From Natronomonas moolapensis 8.8.11 (GTDB lineage: Archaea > Halobacteriota > Halobacteria > Halobacteriales > Haloarculaceae), in assembly GCF_000591055.1 (NCBI RefSeq), contig NC_020388.1, positions 2,356,001 to 2,420,000 of the forward strand: a stretch of DNA of 64,000 nucleotides, written 5' to 3'. The notes below the pieces were generated by a model that ran no database searches, had not been told where the DNA came from, and worked only from the letters and a program-made list of their open reading frames with translations. Below are positions 16,661-23,900 of the stretch, one piece after another (positions within the stretch are counted from its first letter, which is position 1; each line of letters begins with the position of its first letter). The position numbers and the translations under genes were made by a program.

Positions 16661-17252
16661 GGATCGCGACCTGCGGACGTACACGCGCCGCGGCGCGTTG
16701 GGGTTGATGGGAGCGGGTGGGGTGTTCGCGGCGACGGAGACGTTTGGTGTCACCAACCTAACAGCAGGACGTGGGACGAACATCATAGTTGCGAACGACA
16801 GTGCAGATGCTGTTGCACTGGAACTAGTCGACAGTAATGGAAGCATAGGCGGAGAAATCTATACACTTCCCGACAGTGACACTGAAACTTTTACGATCAC
16901 CAACCAGTCTGGTGAATCGCTCTCCAGTTCTGCCGATGACCTGACGGTCACGTTGTCGGGTTCTAATCCCAACGGCTCTGGAGAAGTAACTATTGAGAGT
17001 ACTTCAGGGTTTGATTCTTCTGACTTTCCTGTAACAGATACCGGCGACGCAACATTAATAATAAATTCTAGTTTAGGTTCCTCCGATAGTGGAAGTTTTC
17101 AACTCGGAATAAACGACACAACCGAGTCAAGTAATGGGGGCACTACCGATGTCCGAGACGCTCTCGACGTTGAAATAACCGTCACAGCGGAGTTCCCGAA
17201 TACGACACTCAGCTTCACACGATCAATAACTATCGAAGACCAGTCTGCTTAA
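16653..17252 (+). CDS. secreted DUF1102-like surface protein with Tat-type signal
   Basis: A 199-residue secreted protein. The twin-arginine-style signal (TRRGALGLMGAGGVFAATE) is followed by a short segment aligning with the three DUF1102-like proteins downstream (A-x-R-x-x-x-I-x-V-A-N-D), then a Ser/Thr/Asn-rich beta domain with no Cys. From about 16740 the gene is clearly AT-richer than its neighbours (runs such as acattaataataaattc), a sign of transfer or relaxed selection. ATG 16653 overlaps the DUF7344 gene by eight bases, and the stop overlaps the next gene by one base (TAATG). The fibre-subunit role is inference from context. Confidence 0.75.
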   Translation: MREDRDLRTYTRRGALGLMGAGGVFAATETFGVTNLTAGRGTNIIVANDSADAVALELVDSNGSIGGEIYTLPDSDTETFTITNQSGESLSSSADDLTVTLSGSNPNGSGEVTIESTSGFDSSDFPVTDTGDATLIINSSLGSSDSGSFQLGINDTTESSNGGTTDVRDALDVEITVTAEFPNTTLSFTRSITIEDQSA

Positions 17253-17779
17253 TGAGTGGGCGATCATCAGACGATGCCAACCTTACGTACGGTGATATCA
17301 TCACCGTACTCAATAGCGAAGGTATACTGCTTGACTCTAATGACGACCTCACTCTCACCGACTCGTTCCGCACCGACTGGCGGCGTCGCATCGACCAGGT
17401 GGCCGAGGACCCGACGACGTACCTCGGCCTCGTCGTCGAGGCCGACCCGGAATCGCTCGTCGTCGACGACGACGAGGACGGCATCGCGGTCCGGGACGAA
17501 TCGGGATCGATCACCCGGACGGTCGGGGAGTGGCCCTCCGAGGCGGCGCTTCTCGCCGACGTCGCCGCGTTCGTCTCGCTGGGGGAGTGGCTCCCCGAGT
17601 TCGAGGCGTTGGACGGCGTCGAGCGCGACGAGCTGGTCGCGCGACTGCGGGTGTTTCTGGAGGCCTGTCCGAGCTGTGGCGGCGAACTCAAAGAGGGGGA
17701 GGATCCGAGTGACGCCGCGGCGGCGGAGGTATCCGTTCCCGACGTGTCCTGTAGGGACTGCGGGGCGGCGCTGTTCTGA
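17252..17779 (+). CDS. acidic protein with C-terminal zinc ribbon
   Basis: A 175-residue cytoplasmic protein, strongly acidic. The last 45 residues hold two cysteine knuckles, CPSCGG and CRDCGA, spaced as a zinc ribbon. The first 130 residues show no motif I can name. It is the third gene of an overlapping operon after DUF7344 and the secreted protein. Its first ~100 bases are AT-rich like the preceding gene and the rest returns to the usual GC level. Confidence 0.75.
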   Translation: MSGRSSDDANLTYGDIITVLNSEGILLDSNDDLTLTDSFRTDWRRRIDQVAEDPTTYLGLVVEADPESLVVDDDEDGIAVRDESGSITRTVGEWPSEAALLADVAAFVSLGEWLPEFEALDGVERDELVARLRVFLEACPSCGGELKEGEDPSDAAAAEVSVPDVSCRDCGAALF

Positions 17780-18161
17780 GTCACTAACACAGCCGGATCG
17801 ATGCAGTCGTTTTCGACACCTTCATTGAACTTTGTAGGAAGGGAAAACAGCGGACATAGTGGTGTGTTCTAGCCGATACCTCTTGATGAAAGGCGCTTGT
17901 TGTCGTATAGGCCCTCGCTCGCTCATCGAACTCCGGACACGATGGTGTGGGTGTGCGGTGGGTGAGTCGCGACAACTGCTCTATCGATCTTCACAGCTCA
18001 CCGACACCACCACAAAACAACGGACACGACGGTGTGGGTGTCGAGGATCGAATTTCTGACTGGGGACGACGAAATCAGCCCCGTGTGCCCACGGTTGACT
18101 GAGATACACCCCACCACGTCGCTGAGGCGGCCAAATCCGAACGCGACCCGGAAACGAGAGT
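17780..18161. other. gene-free stretch with three iterated repeats
   Basis: No coding region is visible between the zinc-ribbon gene and the integrase remnant. Related words begin at 17851 (cggacatagtggtgtg), 17934 (cggacacgatggtgtgggtg) and 18021 (cggacacgacggtgtgggtg), 83 and 87 bases apart. Such iterons resemble binding sites of a replication initiator or regulator. Next to a broken integrase they may mark the end of a decayed integrated element. Confidence 0.5.
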
Positions 18162-18415
18162 GTGTTCCAAACGGTGAAGCAACCAGCGAGTCGGAAGTTC
18201 CGGCAGATATCCAAGGAGACGGGCGCGGAGGTGACGATTCAGATGCTTCGTCGATGGTTCGTGATCGAGATGAGTCGATGTGGTGTTGACACGGACATAT
18301 CGGCGCGTTCTGTGGGAGAACGAAGTCGAGCGTCTTGGAGAAGCATTCTCTCGACTATTCGCTGGAGCGGTTGAAGGAGATATACGACGACGCGGGCCTC
18401 ACGATGCTTGACTGA
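18162..18415 (+). pseudogene. C-terminal remnant of a tyrosine recombinase (integrase), frameshifted
   Basis: Read from 18162, the frame gives KFRQISKETGAEVTIQMLRR and WFVIEMSRCGV, the box II region of haloarchaeal phage-type integrases, where HxLR has become QMLR. Near 18300 the frame shifts. The second frame continues AFCGRTKSSVLEKHSLDYS then LERLKEIYDDAGLTML and a stop at 18413-18415. Both frames together rebuild the usual C-terminus of these integrases, including the SVLxKHYTDYS region, where the first Tyr is now Ser. The N-terminal and central catalytic parts are absent. This is a dead fragment of a provirus or integrative plasmid. Confidence 0.75.
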
Positions 18416-18486
18416 GCCTTGCGGTGTGGTTTTTGTGTCATGAAAAATCGCGGTTGACTGACGAGCGACTTGGGAGGCGTGGTTAT

Positions 18487-19827
18487 CTACGAACTGTTAT
18501 CGGCAGCCGTAACGTCGAGATCAGAGAGGGAAATCGATTGACCGTTGACGGTGACGCTACTAACGCTCTTTTCACTGCTGCTACTGTTGCCAATATAAAC
18601 GCTCACTTCATCTAGACTGACTTCCCCTCTGCTAAGGTTTTCATTGTTCAACTCGCTAATGACTTGTTTTACTCCGCCACCACTCTCTGTCTTATCAGGA
18701 TCCGCATCAGCTCCATCGATCACAGCGGGAATCAGTCTACTACTCTGAACATTTCCGTTTACGTTAACTGCGTTGCTGAAATATGCAGTCCCAGTTCCAC
18801 CGTCTGCGGTTGGTCCGACAAGGAAGCCGAGAGCGTCAACATCACCGGACGTGTAATCCTGGTCAGTCCCGTTGATGCCAGATACAACAGGGATTTGAAT
18901 TCCCTCAATAGCGGTCAGTCCCGACGATCCAGTCGAGGTAATCGTTCCACCGCTGGACTTGCTCAGGTCGCTAGCGTCGATTCTCCCACCGCTGAACTCA
19001 GCATTTATCACTAAATAACCGGGTTCAGGTTCGTAACCGCCAACTCTGAATTCCCCTTTATTTTCTCCGAACGCTTTACTAAGCTGATTACCGTTTCCGC
19101 TGAAAGCACTATTGTCTTCTAAAGTGGCCTGCGAGATCGTGAGAGCGTCATCCGGCTCAAGCGTAAGCGTGTCTCTCTCTCGCTGCTGAACGAAGTTCTG
19201 GTTGGCGAGGTCCGATCCAGCGCGGAAGACCACGTCTCCGGTGATGTCTTCGGGATCGCTGGAATTGAACGTCTCGACCCGAATTGCGACGTCAATTTCA
19301 TCATCGGGATCTACGCCGCTGAACACCTCACTCGATCCGTCGGCGATCGTTTGAGTACTACCATCTGGACTACCTCCGTCTCTAGGAGTCGCCACGAGTT
19401 CAAACGTCGCGCTGTTGTCCAGTGCTTCGAAGTCCGTCAGATCGATTTCGATATCGACCTTACCGTCGAAGTTATCGCCGTCGCTGTCGAGTTCATTGTC
19501 GAAATTGCTGACGAGTTTGAATGCTCCGCTACCGTCGGCTACATCACCATTTTTAATTTGTCCGATTTCGACCGTTGAGCCGACATTGAATCCTTCGTTG
19601 TCGGCACCCAGCCGGTCGGTATCGATGACAAGCTCGCCATCACTATCCTCGATCACCGAGGCAACACTATCGTTTGGAACAAGCGCAATCAACGCTTCGC
19701 TATCGGGGTCGACACCGATCGTCACGTCGCGCGATGCCTGCAGCTGCGTAAACGCCCCCGATCCGAATACGATTCCACTCCCCGCCGCCGCTGTGCCCAA
19801 TCCAAGGAGGACATTCCGTCTGTTCAT
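18487..19827 (-). CDS. DUF1102-like secreted surface protein, long form
   Basis: A 446-residue secreted protein. The N-terminus RRNVLLGLGTAAAGSGIVFG ends in GSGAFT, followed by A-S-R-D-V-T-I-G-V. This is the shared start of the DUF1102-like family in this window. The rest is Ser/Asp/Asn-rich beta structure without Cys and has no transmembrane tail. It is about twice the length of its two plus-strand relatives, which suggests a second beta domain. It is transcribed away from them across a 429-bp divergent region. A minus-strand cattaataac about 45 bases upstream is the likely promoter. By analogy with SipW-dependent TasA/AbpA proteins it may be a fibre subunit or adhesin. Confidence 0.78.
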   Translation of the reverse strand: MNRRNVLLGLGTAAAGSGIVFGSGAFTQLQASRDVTIGVDPDSEALIALVPNDSVASVIEDSDGELVIDTDRLGADNEGFNVGSTVEIGQIKNGDVADGSGAFKLVSNFDNELDSDGDNFDGKVDIEIDLTDFEALDNSATFELVATPRDGGSPDGSTQTIADGSSEVFSGVDPDDEIDVAIRVETFNSSDPEDITGDVVFRAGSDLANQNFVQQRERDTLTLEPDDALTISQATLEDNSAFSGNGNQLSKAFGENKGEFRVGGYEPEPGYLVINAEFSGGRIDASDLSKSSGGTITSTGSSGLTAIEGIQIPVVSGINGTDQDYTSGDVDALGFLVGPTADGGTGTAYFSNAVNVNGNVQSSRLIPAVIDGADADPDKTESGGGVKQVISELNNENLSRGEVSLDEVSVYIGNSSSSEKSVSSVTVNGQSISLSDLDVTAADNSS

Positions 19828-20256
19828 GAGTACGTGTTCACCGCATCCGTACCCATGCCCCCAAGGGTGTTATTAATGAGTCGGCTGAGCGTGTTCAGAC
19901 CCAGTCTGAGCGACGACGGTCGCCCGTACGACACGACCCGCACGCGACGCGACCCGCCCGGGACCGATTCGAACCCCGGAGAACCGATCGGGCCGACGAC
20001 ACCGCCGTCGACGTCGACGGACTCCCGACCGCCCGTGACGATTCGACGATCTGAGACGCCCTCCTGCCGCAATACGACGTTCCTCAGGGCCGGTTTGAGC
20101 GCTCCGGTGGACGCTCACGGGGGCGCTGAACGCCTCCGGCATGGATCAGACGATGCCTGAAACGGATCACGCGTGTGCCTGAGGACCGTCAGGGAACTCA
20201 TTAACATATAGGTGGGCGTTCTGTGCGTGGACAATGACGAGGTGGGTTCGTCGGCC
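19828..20256. promoter_or_regulatory. divergent promoter region of the DUF1102-like genes
   Basis: I see no real gene in these 429 bases. A TATA-like cattaataac (minus strand, 19869-19878) serves the long DUF1102-like gene. ttaacatatagg (20201-20212) serves the plus-strand cluster, leaving a leader of about 20-30 bases before 20257. The middle is GC-rich with no obvious hairpin. Confidence 0.5.
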
Positions 20257-20811
20257 ATGAATCGGCGCAACGTACTGGTCGGGCTCGGAGCGGCCGCGAC
20301 CGGCAGCAGCGTGGTGTTGGGCTCCGGCGCGTTCGCGCAGGTCAGCACCGCGAGGAGTGTCACGATCGCGGTGGACAAAGATAGCGAGGCGTTGGTACAA
20401 CTCGAAGCCGGTGATCCAACGCCGGTTCAGGAGAACGGCAGCGGCGAACTCGAGATCAGTACGGAGAACTTCGGTGGGGCGTTCAACGAGAACGCGACGG
20501 TGGAGATAGGTGATCCAGATAATCCAGGTACGACTCCAGCCTTCAGCGTGACGAACAACTTCGACGTCGATATCGATCTCACGCTGAATTTGCAGGACAT
20601 CGACTCAAGCAATGATTTTACGCTGTATTTTGATCAAACCTCAAGCTTCCCAGATACACTTGACGCAAACGGAAGTACGGATTCAACTTTGGGTTCAGAT
20701 ACAGATACGACGCTGAACATCGCAATCAAGATCGACACCCAGAGCGCTGGATCGAATTTCGACGGGACGATACAGATCGATGCGAGCCATCCCTCGTCCG
20801 GAGGTGCCTGA
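20257..20811 (+). CDS. DUF1102-like secreted surface protein
   Basis: A 184-residue secreted protein beginning RRNVLVGLGAAATGSSVVLG-SGAFAQ, then A-R-S-V-T-I-A-V-D-K-D-S-E-A. This is very close to the matching part of the 446-residue protein (VTIGVDPDSEA). The remainder is an acidic beta domain ending HPSSGGA with no anchor. ATG 20257 begins the signal. It is the first of three genes on the plus strand: the next DUF1102-like gene starts 67 bases downstream, and that one overlaps the PGF-CTERM protein gene. Confidence 0.78.
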   Translation: MNRRNVLVGLGAAATGSSVVLGSGAFAQVSTARSVTIAVDKDSEALVQLEAGDPTPVQENGSGELEISTENFGGAFNENATVEIGDPDNPGTTPAFSVTNNFDVDIDLTLNLQDIDSSNDFTLYFDQTSSFPDTLDANGSTDSTLGSDTDTTLNIAIKIDTQSAGSNFDGTIQIDASHPSSGGA

Positions 20812-20878
20812 CCATGGTTCGACGACTCACTGACTGCGGTAACGGGAAACAGGAGACTCTCGGGGGTGTCGACAACAC

Positions 20879-21496
20879 ATGAACCGACGAAGCGTACTCA
20901 AGGGACTGTCGGCCGCGTCAATCGGGTCGGTGGGGCTCGTGTTCGGATCGGGCGCGTTCACCGAGGCGACCGCCACCCGCGATTTCTCGATTTCGGTGGC
21001 GAACGACGGCAGCGATAGCGCACAGCTCCAGATCGAACCACAGGGGGTTAGCTCGGATTCCGTATATCAAACCGAGTCCGGCGTGCTGGTGATCGACGCC
21101 AGTAAGCTTCCGCCACAGGCGATAACCACCCTCGGCCGGTTTGGTGATCTCAGCGATGCGAACTCCCTGAAAGAGGAGGTTTTCGCGATCACCAACGAGA
21201 ACGACACTGGTGAATCGGTCGCTATCACCGTGAACGTCGAGATCACCAGTGACGACGACGACGCGACGCTCAATGTCGCTATCGCGCCGGAAAATAACCA
21301 GGGGAACGTCGATAGCGAGAGCGTTACTGTAGCTACAGCGACAGGTAAAGGAGCAGGATCCAGCGGGTCAGCCATGGTCAGAAGTGTCTCAGTCGGCGAC
21401 CAGGTCCTCGGGGGTATCCTCATCAATTCGGCAGGTGCCGAAACGATTGAGGCCGATATCACGATCGAAGCCGACCAGTCGGTGGAGGCAAGATGA
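20879..21496 (+). CDS. DUF1102-like secreted surface protein
   Basis: A 205-residue secreted protein with the same N-terminal design: RRSVLKGLSAASIGSVGLVF, GSGAFTEA, A-T-R-D-F-S-I-S-V-A-N-D. A beta-rich acidic domain follows, ending ADITIEADQSVEAR. Its stop overlaps the ATG of the following PGF-CTERM gene by four bases (ATGA), so the two products are probably made in fixed proportion: one a subunit, the other its cell-anchored partner. Confidence 0.8.
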   Translation: MNRRSVLKGLSAASIGSVGLVFGSGAFTEATATRDFSISVANDGSDSAQLQIEPQGVSSDSVYQTESGVLVIDASKLPPQAITTLGRFGDLSDANSLKEEVFAITNENDTGESVAITVNVEITSDDDDATLNVAIAPENNQGNVDSESVTVATATGKGAGSSGSAMVRSVSVGDQVLGGILINSAGAETIEADITIEADQSVEAR

Positions 21497-23730
21497 ACAC
21501 ACGTACGCTGCTCGCCGGGTTCTTTGTTGTCGCCCTGATCGGAAGCGCCGTCGTCGGTACCGGCGCGGGCGACATCTTCAGCGGCCAAGACGAAGTCGAG
21601 GAGAGCGTCACGCTCAGCCCCGCGGACACGCCCGAGGGCGACGCGTACGCCTCAACGACCGACGCCGGCGAGCTGTCCGTCACGATCGATGGACTCCCGC
21701 AGAACGCCCAGACGGACGTCGACGACGTATTCAATGTCTCCTTCGACTCCCCGACCAGTCCCACCGCGAAGGTACTGATCAATGAAAGCGAATCGAACGA
21801 CAACGTCGATTTCGTCGTCACGGACGCCTCCAACGCGGCGGGCGTGCAGTCGGGCGCTGACATCGACGACTCGCGGGTCGAACTCGAATCGGGCGAGTCG
21901 GTCCTCGTCGGCGTCGAACTCGACGGCACCTCGGGTGGCGACGTCACGATCGAGGAGATCACCGCCGACGTCGAACTCGACGCCGGCGACCTCGCGGTGA
22001 CCTTCGACAACAACGTCATCGCCGCGGGCGACGGCCAGACCCAGGCGACGGCGACCACGCTGTTCGAGGACGGCGTCACCGAAGATCGGACCGCCGACGC
22101 CGAGTTCTCCAGCAACGACACCGACGTCGTCGAGGTCGACGACGACGGCACGATCACCGCGGGCGAGGCGGGTACTGCGACGATCACCGCTGAGCTGGAC
22201 GCCGAGGACGTCGTCGGCGACGAGGGTGTCACTGCCGAGGCGGAAATCAACGTCGGCCTGATAACGGACCTCGACGTCGAACTCGCGGACGACCGCGTCC
22301 GGTTCGGCAGCGGGGTCAGCCAGACCGAGACGACGGCCGTCGACAGCGTCACTGCCACGCTCGCGGACGGCACCACGACTGACGTCACGAACGACACCGA
22401 TCTCACCGTGGCGCCCGCCGACGGCGACGCGGAACTCGTCGACGTGAACGACCTGACCATCGCGCCGACCGAGGACGCCACCGGCACGGCGACGATCCAA
22501 GCGGAACTGCAGGGCGAAAGTGACGCAGTCGACGTCACGGCGGTCCGGCGCTCGCGGGCAACCGTCGACGCCGATGAGGGCACCGCGAGCTTCGACGGCA
22601 CGGAGAGGATCGATTCTATTACTTTCGAGGGCGTTGACCTGCAGGGCAGCGAAACGGTCGAGATTGAGGAGTCCGACCAGCCACCCGACGAAGAGGACCT
22701 CCCGGACAATATCGATCCGGCAACAAGCGTAACAATCACCGACGGTACTAGCGTCACCGTTGACGACGAGAACGAAGACGAAAGCGCGAATCTCACAGCC
22801 AGAGTGCCGACCGACGAAGTCAATCGAGGCGACATCGTCGTGATCCGACTCCCCGACGACGGTGGCTCCCAGAGGCTGGATCCCTATGTCGGAGACCCGG
22901 TCGACGACAAATACGTCGTCAAGTTCGAGACGCCCGGCTTCTCGACGTTCGTCCTCGGCGGCACGACTACCGAACCCTCCGGCGGCGGAGGCGGTGGCGG
23001 TGGCAGCGGGGGCGGTAGTTTCGGCGGCGGTGGTCTCTCGCCGTCGGTCTCCGTCTCGACCGGCGTCGACGTCGCATCGGGCGGAACGGTCGAACTGGGC
23101 CGTGGCACGGTCGAGTCGATCAGGTTCGAGGAAGCCACCCAAGGAACTCTCGAAATCGACGATTACGGGACCTCTGTCCCGCCGGGCAGCGCCGAGACCG
23201 GCGACCGCCCGGTGCTTGCCAGCGCCGACATCACCGCGCCCGACTCGGTATCGGACTCACCGGCGACCATCCGGATGACAGTCGATCAGACCGAACTGCT
23301 CCGAACCGGCGTCGACGCCGACGAGCTCGCGATCCTGAGAGAAACTGATACCCGATATCAGACGCTTGATACGTCTGTCGCCGGCGAGAACGGGGACGTG
23401 ACTCTCGAGGCCCGGACGCCTGGTTTCTCGACGTTCATCGTCACCACCGACGAAGGTGACATAGTCTTCGACACCGACGCCGACACGCCGGTGCCGGACG
23501 ACGGCGGGACGCCCGTCCCCGGCGACGGCGCGCCCGCGGACGACGATGCGACCGAGACGCCCGACACCGAGGCGACCGAGACGCCCGACACCGAGGCGAC
23601 CGAGACGCCCGACACCGAGGCGACCGAGACGCCCGAACCCGAATCGCTGCCCGGCTTCGGCGCCGCTGTCGCCGTCGTGGCGTTGCTCGCCGCCGCGCTG
23701 TTGGCTGCGCGCCGGCGGACGGACGGCTGA
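21493..23730 (+). CDS. PGF-CTERM surface glycoprotein with Ig-like and PGF-pre-PGF domains
   Basis: A 745-residue exported protein. Its parts are a Sec signal (TLLAGFFVVALIGSAVVGTG), several acidic beta domains including a Big2-like one (DDDGTITAGEAGTATITAEL), two copies of a TPGFSTFV motif (PGF-pre-PGF type, near residues 475 and 640), a Gly-rich linker near 500-520, ATETPDTE repeats, and a PGF-CTERM anchor (LPGFGAAVAVVALLAAALLA followed by Arg). In haloarchaea such tails are cut and lipidated by archaeosortase A, leaving the protein on the cell surface. The threonine-rich stalk is a likely O-glycosylation region. It is cotranslated with the DUF1102-like gene before it. Confidence 0.85.
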   Translation: MNTRTLLAGFFVVALIGSAVVGTGAGDIFSGQDEVEESVTLSPADTPEGDAYASTTDAGELSVTIDGLPQNAQTDVDDVFNVSFDSPTSPTAKVLINESESNDNVDFVVTDASNAAGVQSGADIDDSRVELESGESVLVGVELDGTSGGDVTIEEITADVELDAGDLAVTFDNNVIAAGDGQTQATATTLFEDGVTEDRTADAEFSSNDTDVVEVDDDGTITAGEAGTATITAELDAEDVVGDEGVTAEAEINVGLITDLDVELADDRVRFGSGVSQTETTAVDSVTATLADGTTTDVTNDTDLTVAPADGDAELVDVNDLTIAPTEDATGTATIQAELQGESDAVDVTAVRRSRATVDADEGTASFDGTERIDSITFEGVDLQGSETVEIEESDQPPDEEDLPDNIDPATSVTITDGTSVTVDDENEDESANLTARVPTDEVNRGDIVVIRLPDDGGSQRLDPYVGDPVDDKYVVKFETPGFSTFVLGGTTTEPSGGGGGGGGSGGGSFGGGGLSPSVSVSTGVDVASGGTVELGRGTVESIRFEEATQGTLEIDDYGTSVPPGSAETGDRPVLASADITAPDSVSDSPATIRMTVDQTELLRTGVDADELAILRETDTRYQTLDTSVAGENGDVTLEARTPGFSTFIVTTDEGDIVFDTDADTPVPDDGGTPVPGDGAPADDDATETPDTEATETPDTEATETPDTEATETPEPESLPGFGAAVAVVALLAAALLAARRRTDG
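23548..23640 (+). repeat. 24-bp tandem repeat coding ATETPDTE
   Basis: Three full units of gcgaccgagacgcccgacac(cgag) and most of a fourth encode the Thr-rich stalk just before the PGF-CTERM anchor. The copies are identical at DNA level, so stalk length can change by slippage. Confidence 0.9.
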
Positions 23731-23850
23731 CCCCAACTGCGGCTCTCTTTATTTCGCCCGAGCGCCCCCGTCAATCCGGAGCGGGAGTTCGGCCACCGTC
23801 CCGTCGACGCGGCCAATCGGACGACCGCCGCTCTCACCCTTCCGGGGAGT

Positions 23851-23860
23851 AAGTATATAC
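23851..23860 (+). promoter_or_regulatory. TATA box of the second histidine kinase
   Basis: agtatatacg is about 45 bases before the ATG at 23901, which predicts a leader of roughly 15-20 bases. Confidence 0.5.
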
Positions 23861-23900
23861 GCATCCCTGCCGCAGGTTCCGACAGCGACACAGGATTGGC

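Noticed and set aside
17851-18042. CRISPR array
   Set aside because: Only three imperfect repeats of about 20 bases with 60-bp spacing and no cas genes. They fit iterons better. No other array-like pattern was seen in the window.
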